DNA from: Moringa oleifera
Taxonomy: Eukaryota > Streptophyta > Magnoliopsida > Brassicales > Moringaceae
Direction of reading: 5' to 3'
Length of the DNA: 64,000 bases
Assembly (NCBI GenBank): GCA_021397835.1
Contig: JAJFZO010000094.1
Span: 3,202,501 to 3,266,500 of the forward strand
In this document: positions 25,156 through 38,200 of the stretch, in pieces
Layout of the letters: each line of letters starts with the position of its first letter
How positions within the stretch are numbered: position 1 is the first letter of the stretch
Made by a program: the position numbers and the translations under genes
The notes under the pieces: generated by a model
Database searches by the model: none
Seen by the model: the letters and a program-made list of their open reading frames with translations, nothing else
Told to the model about the DNA's origin: nothing

Positions 25156-28100
25156 AAAGGATCAAAGAAGAGTTTGTTTTCTGTGTGGTTGATTGGCATT
25201 TGTGCATGTGTACGGCTTTATGAAGGTATTGTTAATCTACCGAGAACCAAGTTACTCTATTTTGTCTGCGTTACAGGGTTTGCAGGGCTGGGTTTATTGG
25301 TCAGATAGACCAGGGAGTTCGAATTTGAGGCTGTGTATCACGTGATATTTATAATTATGTTAATTATTGCTTAATTTTCATGTTTTCTTAAGAAATTAAT
25401 TATTTTTAATTAACATTTTTATTTATTTATTTATTTTCCAAGTATACACAAAGATATGTAGACATTTTAAAAACAATTCTAATTTTAAAAACTTTGTCAC
25501 ATGAGCATATACAAATAATAAGCTCCATTAGTATCAGCAAACAATATGGAACATGTACATTTTGTGTGGTTAAGTGTAGGCGATCCAATACCTTTTAATA
25601 CAAGCACAAACAATGAATTAATAAGACCAAAAAAAAAAAAAAATTTGCTAATAAGGAATAGCAACTTGTCAAAAAGGCCACCAAACTATGTTAATTGCAG
25701 CAGACAGGCCATTCATTGAAAAGGTTGTCTCCAAGGTCATGTCCAACCTTACACATTAAATTTACACTATCTTAATATTTTAAAAAATATATTTTAAAAA
25801 TATTTTCACACCAATTTTTTTAATTTTCAATTTATTTATATCAAATTAATGTCATAAATATTATTTTAATAGAATAAACAATGATTATTAATAAATGATA
25901 TATAATATTCATTAATTAATTTAAAATAATAAAATAATTAATTTAATTTAAAAATTTAATTAATTTATCTTAAATAAACAAAAAATATTATATAATAAAT
26001 TATGTATTAAGTAAATTTTTAAGATTAATAATTTATAAATCCATTTTTAACTATGTTTTTACTTATTTTTATTATATTTATCTGAAGTTTAAATTATATA
26101 TATATAATTTTTAAATAATGATAAATTTTTATATATTATTAAAATAATATTTTTCATATTATTTATGATATTATTATTAATCAAAAATTTTTTTATTAAT
26201 TTAATTTTAATAAAATTATATATTAATATTAAATTTTATTTTAAATTTTTTCATAAAATATTTTTAATAATATAATTTTTTGTAATAATATAATGCGAAT
26301 GTTTAAACTATTTATCAAAAATATATTTTGTATAAAAATTTAGAAAATTATTAATATAAAAAATAAAAAATAAATTGTACAACATCAAATTGTTGAAATT
26401 ATTTTAATATTTTCATAAAATTTAACATCAATTTTATGATTTGACGTTTCATTAAAAATTATTTTATTTAATTATGCATCATAAAAAATTATTAAAATAA
26501 ATAAAATATTAAATTATAGAAAATTTTAAGTAAATTTTCATTAAGCTTTTTTTACTATACCGTTATGTTAGTCAAATATATATCAATTTAAACATTATAA
26601 ACTTTCCCCATCGTATTAATGATTTTTTGTTTTTTATCACCGTCAAATCACACCAAAATTATCATTTCTCTCTCACGGGACTTTTTTTTTTTTTTTAAAG
26701 CATCACTTATGTAGAATGAATTTTTATTTTAATGAATTTTTATTTTATTAACTAGAAATTTTATATTAATGGCTATTTTTAAAATAATTTAAAGTATTGA
26801 TGTGTGAGGAAAATGCTTTTCTGTTTTATAGTACATATCAAAAGAGAAGGCTTATGCTGAACATGATTTCCTTTTTAGCCAAAAAATAATAATAATAAAA
26901 TCTGTTTTACTACAAGTTTCAATGAATTTTGGGGTTTTTAAGAAAAAAATTAAACAAAAATATCTCATAAAACATGGTAATCAAAATTATATATTTTATT
27001 CATTTATTAAATCATTAAAAATATTTATTATTTGCTTGAAAAAAATCAATTATTTTTTCAAACATTTGTTTTTGTCTAGTATTTTTATATTTTATTCAAC
27101 ACGATCTCATCAGTTTTTAATCCGTGTTTTTTCGTCTCATTGAACAAAAAAAAAAAGTATGATAGAAAAATATTAAATTTAAAAATAATGTCACCTAAAT
27201 ATTGCTCTATACATTTGATATCTATATGAAAGTGGTGTAAGATCATAACAATTTTTTTTTTTTTAAAAATACACTTAACAATTATCATAGCATAATATCA
27301 TCATTTTAAATACGAAGAAAAAATAATAATACACAAGATAAAATAACAATATATGTTAATAGTGTAATAATACATAATAATATAATATTATTATATTATT
27401 TTAAAATTATAATTATGGTTATATTTTATAATGATATAATAATATAATAATATATAGTAAAACCAAACTGCTATAAATAACCCATAATAAGATGCAATAA
27501 TGCTCAAAAATCACAAAAAAAACACACAAATTACCATGAAGCTACCAAAATATAAGTGACTGCCATGTGATCAAATACAAGTTTTGGGATAATGAGTCAT
27601 AAATTAACAAAATCAAAGTGTTGCAACAAATTCAATCCAAAAGCCCAAACTAAACATTCCAAACAAGTGAATGAGACTTGAAGAGAATCAAAATCATTGT
27701 TGTTACAACTCATATGCAAATCTTAAATATAAATTAAGACTCTCCTTATCAATAATTGTTACTTAGAATCATTTTATTTGAAAATGCACACATGATCACT
27801 TCATGAAATCTTTCTTTATACTATAAATATGTGGAGACCTGTGATGTACTTTTGGCTCTACAATGAACCGGTTAAACTCATTGACCCCATAAACCCTTGC
27901 AGCTCAATTTTTTTTTTTTTAAAAAGGAAAGTTCTAACACATTTGGCAATGTTTTTCTTTTGTATTATATGTTAAGAATATAATCATGAATAGTATCGAG
28001 GTCATTGCATTAATCATGCACGGCAAATTCATAACATATGATCACTGTATAATAATACATGATAAATTTAAAGTCATATATGATAAATATAAAATAATAG

Positions 28101-29203
28101 ACGATGCCATTAAGACATGAACAATATTTTAAATAAAACAATGATATATTAACAATTGACACTGGGGATCACACATTTCACAAAATTAAATATTACTCTG
28201 TGTTTGATTTATGGTTTATATAAACACGAAATATATAAATAAATAAATAAACTAAACTAAACTGTTAATGCTTGGGGAGAGATAGTCCAACAAAACTCCA
28301 AAACCCAGACACGGTCTCTTAATTACCAAAAAAAAAAAAAAAAGGGGTTTGAAATACTAAAAGAGCTATTGAGAATGACAAAGATTAACCAAATGTTTGT
28401 TCTGTAGATGCTCTAGGAGCTGCAAAACGAAAAACATAAACCAACTAATTCTTCCTACCAAATAAAAGAAGCTAATCTTTTAACTGTTAAGTAATCGAAA
28501 ATTATATACATATATCAAAGCCTCCAAAATGAGTTTCAAGAATACATTTTAAAAAAGAGAGTAAATTCTTTTTTTTTTCCCCCCTGAAAGAAGAACCTTT
28601 TTATTGGAAGAATACTTTCAACGTCCAGGAATACAAAAAACCAGAAAAAAAAAAAAACATGTTAATACTTATCCTTCCAGTTAATTCTTTTTCCTTTGTC
28701 CTTTTATCCATTCCTTCAGGGAAAAATAATTTTGTACAACTTCTAAAATATTGTTTACACAGAATTTTTCCTTTTTTATTAAATAAACAATCTCCTCCAG
28801 AATATAACTAATTAGATGGAACACTAAAATAGATGGTCCTGCAAGTCCTTCGGATGCAAACAAAACCATGTTTATGTACTGTTTAGTCTCTGCCAAATTT
28901 TGTTATAAATTCCAAGGAGGAATGAGAAACCCGCTCGTGTGAACTGTGTTCAGGTAACTTTGATTATAAAAGATAATTTGCCTTTCACGTAACTGTAAAC
29001 ATATTACTCGGTCAAGATGCGAAAGAGTAATCAAGCCATTAGCTAACTTTGGTGGGACTTCACTGATAATTAAAACATAGTTTACAACAGTAGTGCTACG
29101 TATGGCTTCTGTACTTCCCCGGTAAAATTTTTATAGAAAAGGAACCACAAAAGGGAAAGTAATAACAGCAAATTATACGAATAAACATAATCTACCAAAG
29201 TGT
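25156..29203. other. Convergent intergenic region between GAD and ZPR1
   Basis: The start is the GAD 3' UTR and the right end the ZPR1 3' UTR. From about 25740 to 28300 the DNA is extremely AT-rich, with long runs built from TAATAAATAATTT-like strings. No reading frame resembles a protein family. Small ORFs there are low-complexity Phe/Ile/Lys frames and were not called. Confidence 0.6.
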
Positions 29204-32200
29204 CTACTCCTTTGTGGTTGTGTCACTTAATTCATATGCAGCATCAGCTGAAGTGGTGTCCATGTCATTCAGACCCAATTCCTCATTCTGCTCCCATGAT
29301 CTCTGGTATTCCTCAACTGAAAGCACAACAATTTATCAGCACAGAGAGAGAATAAGCAGTCAGCTCTGTAAGTGACAAAAAAATGTCAACCTAAGCCCCC
29401 AAATTCCAGATTTCAATCTGTCAAACACTTTTTCTACTGATATTAGGTCTTTTTTTTCCACCTGAAGAAATTATCTCAGGAATATTTTTTTTGAAAAAAA
29501 AAAGAAGGATAAGCACAACCCAATAAGCTAGAAGCATAACATTAGTTTAATTGGAAGTTGGATCCGGGCATTGCTACATCAACATACTATCATTTTCCTT
29601 CAAAACATTACACTCGAAACATAAATAGCCATCACACTAAAATGAAAATACTTGGAGCACAACCCGAAAACTAACAAGAAGGTGAATCCCACAACCAGAA
29701 CCACAATTCTATCTGGGCTAGCTAAACAAATAGGAAGAGGAACTTACATGTCAACTGATGATCATCTTTGATATCATCGGTCGCTGGTGCAATGAAAGAA
29801 TTTGCTAAAGCATCATCAAGAATTAAGGTCCAAGGCTCCTCCAAACCCACAAGCTGCACAAAAATTGAAAGATGGATTAAACTAAAACAGAATATTGTAT
29901 GCTCATTTGCAGGGTCATGGATCCATGTCAAAGAAAATTTCGAGGAAGTTTTGACCTTTAAATGCACTAGCTTTCTGCTAAATTGCAGGGTCAGGGTCAT
30001 CAACCTTATTACCGGTGAAAAGATAAATGAAGGATAATAAAGTTAGATTAACAATTTGACTATTTTTCTGAATCAATCTGTTTCTTGTTTTGTTCCATAG
30101 TTTCAGCTGAACATTTTTGCATGTTACTTATGCTTCAATCGTGTTATTAAGTTGCATACCATTTGAATTTGAGGACCAATAGGTTTCTGATGATGTTAAT
30201 TATTCCAATACAGCACCAATTTACACTTTTGGGAAAAGGCAGAAGACCATCAAATATGTTTCATACATGCTATTCCTATTATAAGAGACCCTCAGGGCCA
30301 AAAATCTGGTCCAACAAACCATCAATACCTATTATTGGAACTTTATTTTAAGTGACGGACAAAGTCATAGAGCACAGAATGGAAATCAGAAAACTAAGAT
30401 TGCATCTTCAATTTCATAAATGAATCTTACTGATTTCTCCAACCAGAGTATCCTACCTTGCTCAGTCTTGCTTTGAAATCTTGCCACTCGTTCTTTTTAT
30501 TCTCATCGAGACTATCTCCAAATGTGAATCCGTGCACTCTCTCAAGGCCTGCACATGGACATCATCACAGTTAGGATTTATAATCCACAAATAAAATTCT
30601 ACACTTCCAATCTTCTTAAAGAGAAAGAGACGAAAAGACAGATTCACCTTTGAGAGGCTGAGACCTCAAATGCTATGTTCAAGTTGCATTAAAAATTGTT
30701 ATTTTATGCTAGCTGTTAATAGTCACAGTAGGACTGCCTAAACAGAAAAAAAAAAAAAAAACACGAAACTACTAGGTTTGCAAGAGGCGGAAAAAAAAAG
30801 AATTAGACACATCATCTTAGAAAACTTCTCTTTTAACCCCTTGCCATCCCCAACCTCCAAAGAGAAATCAAGAGAATGGGGAAAGAAGAAAATTGGTGTG
30901 TGGACATCATTCTCAACACTTTCAGATAACTAGCCGTGACCGAAATAACCTCTGTTCCCCAGCCTTAGGTACCAGTGTCAAGTGCAGGTATGCATATAAG
31001 TTTGAGATTGATCAACTTTCCCATATTTTCTAGAGATTAACTATTAATTTTGGGAGTCTAGAGGCACACCAATATGGATATTAAAGTAGGATGAGAAGTC
31101 CAAGAATTTTAGGAAATAGCATACCTACTACAAACCACATAAAGAGATTGATGAAGAATTTAATAACCAACTTATAACATGATTACCATAAACTTCCTAC
31201 ATGTTTTCTTAATAACAAACATCTAAGATATTTTTCCCAAACAAAAAAACACATGAAAAAGTACATTTTCTAAAAATAGAAGCAAACAGAAAAGAAAGTG
31301 TTATAAATAGATCTTATCATTATTTTGCTATACAGTCCATGCAAAACATCTCATCATTTTAGAAATTCCCACATATGAGCTTAACCTGAATACCTTTCCT
31401 TTCTTTTTAGAATAAACTGAATTTGAGATGCTATGGAACAAGTCATCAGGAATCTTTCAATCATAAATCTTTGGATCTCTGAATCAAATTAACGGGACAC
31501 AGAAAAGAGAAATTAACAGCGTGACAGGGAAAGCAAAGGTGAAAAATCAAACTCACTTTCACTTATCTTTGTAATCAAACCTTCCACTGTTGTGACAACT
31601 CCCCCCAATGTGCCACTAGCCAGCTCCAACTCAAGTTCCGGGACTTTCACACTAGCAGTATCTGACTGAAAACACCAGGCATAATTAGAGAATGATGTGG
31701 AACCCCATAAAAACACAAGTACTTTAAGCATTAAACAATCAAGGAAATTCAATATTGTGTTAATTTGATCAAAATTCAATGTTAATTAATTTACATTGTA
31801 CGAATTATCTTAACCAAATATTCAAACTACATAAATAACCAATACCCTAAATTTAATTCTCCTCAATCATCAGAAACGTCTCCCTCACATCCTCACTGTT
31901 TTACACGCCACTGTAATCTAGAACCCGTAAACTAAATGAAAGGATCAAAAAATCTTACAACAAGGTAGAAAAAAGAATACAAAACCTACAGCAGATTTGG
32001 CCAAATTTACAAAGCAATATCAGCTAAATATCAAGGAAAACTTCATTGTCTTCAAGCAAAAGGATGCAATTCAATCAAAGATCAGAATAAACCTTGATGA
32101 CATCACGACTTAGATCATTACTGTTCTTGACACATAGAGTAATCTTCTTTCCTTTCTCCGGAATTCGTCCACCGGGCTTCAACTGCTTGGTACACCATAG

Positions 32201-35200
32201 TTTTTAGCAAAGCATGGAAAGTGAAATCAATTCACATCACTGCAAAACTTCCAAATAAGAAAACAACTAACCTCAGAATTCCGATAGCCACAAGCATCAC
32301 AAGTTGTTGCCATGACAATTACTTCCTGAAAGTAAGGAATCTCTGTAGATTGTTAAGCACAAAACAAAGCTCAAACATGACCTCAACAATCATAGCCACA
32401 GAACACAAAAGAGCCAAAAATGTTATCAAGACTGCAACTTCTCAACTAAATTGCACCATTCATGGTCTACAATCTTTAAAATTGTGGTGTATTCTACTTT
32501 ACAGGGGCCTTCATAACATACAATTAATAATAAACTGTTTGAGAGGATTCTTTTCAGAAACAGTATTTATTAAGATTGAAAAGACTTTGTAATTTCTTGG
32601 TTAAAAAGTTGCATATTTCCCTTATTTATTTGGTAGAAATATTGATAAAGATACAAAATCCTTAACTTGTAGGATGGGAAATACCATTAAATTATGAAAG
32701 CAAGTACATATAACATTTATATATATGCATACACATACACACAAAAATATAGGCATGCATATATACATACAGGTATGCACGTCTTTGTACATTATATATA
32801 TATTAGATATATATATAGACATATATGTATGTATGTATGTGTGTGAGTGTCTGTGAAATCAACTCAGTGAAAAAGAGCCTTGAAAGACGTTGACAACTTT
32901 TTAGAACCTAGAACTCCTCAATTTCAACTTTCAAAAGCACAGGGGCCATTTTAATTTGCCTCAACTCACAAATGACAATCTGAAATTACTTAAATGGTTT
33001 TAATTACCATGATAGCCAGCCATGGATAAGCTGAAATTAACTCAAACAAAAGAAATTTCTTATTGCTGGCCAATTATTGAAATAACAGAAGCCAAGATAA
33101 GTTGACTGAAAAAACAGTACGAGACATGAAAATATGTACAAAGGATACTAGTTAAAAACATTCGAGTCTCACATCTTGCCGCACATACTCCACATGTTGA
33201 TGGGAATGTCATCACCTGTTAAACCAAAGGAAATATAATATAGAACAGAAAACGTAAGGGTCTTGGAAGTACGATCCAGATTTAAATATACGAGAAAATG
33301 ACAACGGTAATTGCAACTTACCTCTTCCGGTGCAGTATATCGAAATAAAGCTTCAGCAATTTCAGCACTATTACTCTGAGCAATGGCCCGATGGCCAGCA
33401 GCTGCTCCAACTGATCCATGTGGTTCTCTATTTATTTGATCAGAAGCATTACTTACACCTTCTCCTGATGATCCATCATGAGGTTCTCCCATATGAGATA
33501 ACTCCACAAGGTAACCCAATGCTGCTTGTTGCTCTGGAGTTCGCTCATAGAACTTGATACTCAATGATGGATCTGGGGATGGAGCAAACCTGCCACATAG
33601 TATGATATCATTGCCCAATGTAATATAATGCAACAGAAAGTTCAGAACATTTTTCACATGCAAAAATTAAATCAAGGTCAGGACATTTTTCACATGCAAA
33701 AATGAAAACAAGGCTTGGCGCAAAAAGTGATTGAAGGTTCGCTCAATATTTTTAACTTTTTTCATTCGTGAAAGGCAAAATCCTACACCATTCTCCTCCC
33801 CCCCCCCCCCCCCCCCCTTCTCTTTTTGTCTTTCCCAACCCAAGCCCAATATGCACATACAAATTTTGAAACAACTAGTGTGTTATCAGCAACATACCTG
33901 TCTCTTAATTTTAGATGTTACAGTATACCCCAGATTAACATTGGACCATAGCAACCCTCAATCAACCATTAAGTCAAACACCTAGCTTTTTTAAAGGTAA
34001 AAGTTCATGTGAATCAAATTTAACTAAACATTAGCTCATACTTCAAGTGAAAGCAAAACATCTCGCATCTGTTACTCCCAACTACTGTAATGAAGAATCA
34101 TCAAATCATCACTGGCAGCCTATAAAGCTTAAAACCTAAACAAATCATAACCACCAAAAAATTTAGATTTTCATATCATTATCGAATGCTTCTAGCACCA
34201 ACCCTTGTTGGGAAGAAATTTTATGTGAAACTATGACATGAATATAAAAATTAACTCATGATTTACATTTCTAGTGATTAACTTGATTCATATGATATTT
34301 TTTTTCCTGATTGCCATTTTACCACTACACTCTGTAAGTGAAATCCTCCCTTTTGGAGCAAAAGACTATCCACAACGAGTTCTTCAAAGCATCTTGCCTC
34401 AGCAGTTAAAGAGTAAAAAAAAGAAAGAGAGAGAGGAAAAGGTAAGACTGTTGACAAATAAAATGATGATAGGCAACTTAAAACCATATTAAGCACATAA
34501 AATCCTTTGTTATCTAAAATTTCCACTCTGTGGAAAAGAAATATATATTGGTAACTTCATTGATCTAAGGGTTCTTGAAGCAAAATTTGCAACTTGTTTC
34601 CCAAAAAATTTGCCATGTATTACTCATAGTAAGAAATTTTTTTAAACCAATTTTACTCATAATAATGTATTTATAATAAAAAATAGAAGATAAAATCTAA
34701 CCAAAAAAAAAAAAAACAAAGCATAAGATAGAGAAATTGTGATATCTTAACACATATATACGAGAAAGGGAGCTGCCCCAACATAAGGAAGCGATCCAAC
34801 ACACATCCACAAAGCAAGTGAGAGCAAGAGAGAAAAAAGAGATATCTTAATAACTGTTATTTGGCCTAATTTTCATCTAAAGGAATATGGAGATAAATAA
34901 TTAAAAAAGACCACCATATCAAGGAAGTTAAGACATTAATGTGATCAATGAATTTAGGACCATTTTCAACTTGCAATTTTTATTTTTTATTTTCGAAAAA
35001 GATATCCTTTATATCTACTCCTAGATTTCCATTCTTTATACCATCGTGACATATACTCAAGCTTATTAAGCTTCACTAAATCAGCGGATTTTGGGGGGAG
35101 GAGGTGGAGCACAGAGGAGGGAGGTCATGTGGTGGACATAATTTCAATTGTGCCATAAAGAACTGCAAAAGGAAACTCCTACAAAGTTGGAAAAGCACCA

Positions 35201-38200
35201 TTGACAGCAAACGGAAGATAGATGGGTAAACTTCCACAGCATATATCACATGGAACAAATCTGTGAACAAAGGGAATGGATGCCCCTCGTTGAGGCTCTA
35301 CTGACTCTGCCTTCCTCAATAAGGAAGCATAAGACAATAGCAAAGGTAAAATGTCCTCAATATAAAGTAATCTTTTTTTTTTTTCCCTTTTTTGGTATTT
35401 CCCCTTCTTAAGGGAGAAATAGTGTAAAAAAAGAGCTAACACCAAGTAGGAACAAAGAAAGAAGTGTACCGACAGCATACCATTTTAACCAAGTATCAAA
35501 CCTCAGAAGAAGTTCTGGGGAAAAACAAGAATCAGTTAAAACTTATGTCTTACGGGTTCTCAATGAAGCTGTTTCCCGATGGATCATCCAAGATGAAGGT
35601 AAAGGATGAATCTCCTGTTGCACAAGCCCTCAATCTCAACAAAAACTGGTCTATTGCTTCAGCAGTTTGAGGATCCACTTTCTGGACATCGCGAAAGATA
35701 GCATAAAAGATACAGGAAAAGAAAGCAAAATGAAAATAAATGAAGGTACTAGTGTCTATCAAAAAGACTTCAAAATTAAATTCACCTTACGTTCTTCTTG
35801 AAGGGCCTCTAATTCATCAGCAGCTCGTATCAATATTCCTTCCACCTAGAACAAACACATGAAACATGAGATGGCACAAAAGAGAAAGAGAAAGAGAAAA
35901 CACAGAAACATATAGTAACCATGACCCTGACAGAAAGAAAAACGTGGTCACCATCGTTCACACCATGAAAGTCAAGGAGATCAAGGTGTTCTGAATTGAT
36001 TCAATATCCAAGCCCAAAAGAATCTATCAAGCATCACTCACAAGCTTCTAAAGCCCCTTGGTATCAAGATATTTTCAGGAGAATGCTCCAGCGAATAATT
36101 ATATCCAATAGACATAATGGAACTAAATCCACATAGTTCACCATTAAAACAATATTTTCATTTTTAAGAAAATAAGAAACCTGTTCAAAGAAGTCAAAGT
36201 CCAAGACCAAAAATCGAGGAGAACAACATCCATTCTTGCTGAGGCAACACCATAGAATTTGTCATTGCAGCATCCATTAAAGATATTCTTCAACAGGGAA
36301 TATTAACAAACCCACACTGTATAAGAATACAGTAGTTTCTTATAAAAAAGGAGCCAACACCAAGTCTTAATTTGCTTTATGCATTAGACTACACGTGTCA
36401 ATAATTCCAGTTTTTTCATTGCAACTGGACCAATACTAAATTTCCTTTTTAATCAGAAACAGATCACTAAAATAAACTTGTTGATCATTTAGAATTTTCT
36501 CTTTTAGCTAAAAAGCCAATTATCAATCTTACCAAACAAAACAAAATCAACTTTTATTATGTAATATTTTATCATTGCAAATTTGTAAATCAAACTTAAG
36601 TCTGGAACTTTTAACATTTAATTTCTGAAAGTCACCATAATATTGAATTCTAAAAATTGAGGAGATGAGAAGTCTTTCAAGGACTTACGGTGGACAGACT
36701 CCCCCGCTGAGCCTCTGGGGGGATCTCAAAATCCAGCTCAGGAATCTGCGTGAATCAACAGGTGAATCAAATGAAAACAAAACTGTGCATGATAGGAGGA
36801 AAACTAGAGTAATTTGACAAGACCAAGCAAGACTACAGATAATGTCTCATGTATCCTCCAGTTATTCATCTTGCAAAGATAATACAAACAAAAAAAATCA
36901 TGAGCGAATTTGATAGAGCCAGGTGACAAGAAACACCAGATGACAAAAACCAGGCAAAAACATAATGGCCAATTCATTTTCCTAACAACAGTAAACTAAC
37001 AGTAACCTCTACCTAATTTCAATCAACTAGCTCTACTCCTAGCGGATCAACTCCCCCACTCTTGCCACTCTTCAAACTAAGAAGCATATCCAATTTCCTC
37101 TCTCGACCCTGCTTTCATCTCTCATCTCTTCAAGATGCTCGATCTACAATATGTCTAATAGCTCCTTATAGGCCAGAGAAATTAGGGAAGTTTTTTTAAA
37201 TATGAAAAGAGCCATGATATACAAATATTCAACAATCCAAGCCCCTTAAAACAATAACTAGGTTTTAAAAAAAAAAAACAACTACAGTAGCTTCATCTCC
37301 ATCACCTATAGAGGATGCTCATTCAATCTTATGGAAAAAACGAAGGGGGGGAAAAAACAGAAAAAAGAAGATGCTTGTTCGAGACATAAACCGATTTGAA
37401 AAACCTAAAGCATATCATCCTAACACATTAAGTTCTTTTGATCATAACTAATGCATTAAATTCTATTATCAGAGAATAAAAAATCATCAACAAATTATCT
37501 TAAGTATCATGAAAAACTTGACCTTATGTATGCTTAGATGCCTATACATGTGGAAATCAGTGTGACAATACATCATTTTAAAGAACTTCTAGAGCCATCC
37601 ATTCATCCTAAGATGAACAAATAACAAATATATGATTCTTCTCTCCAGCAAAGCTTAACTTGTCAAAAGACAGATTCACACAAAAACAGATCCACACAGA
37701 GGAGAAAAACAGGTCTTCTGTAAAGTAAATACTTAAAATCCATACTCAATGTTGACATGATAGTCTAATATTCCCCAAGAGTTGCCATACCATACAACTT
37801 ATGGACAAATTTTCTTTTTTTTTTTTTTTTAATCGGGAAAAAGTATGTAGTTATATTATGAATACATGGCGCTAAGGAACTTATGGACAAATTAGGCCTT
37901 CTAACATTTGTAGCTAATAATCACTGGAGAAATATAATATCTTCTATTCCACTAAATGGGTGAGCCTTTTCCAACATGAACTTAAAAAACAACAAAGCAA
38001 CAAAAATGTTAATTGTTGATGCCAAATTAAAATTTGCAATGGAGCATAATCTGAGCATTTCGTAGAGACTAGTAACTAAAACAAGTACCTTAATGGTGGC
38101 AGACTCAGATTTCACTACTTGACGGCTGAACATCTGCAATTAGAGAAACTCATAAATTAACAATCCCTAGTTTTAGTATAAAGCAATTGACAAATTAGCC

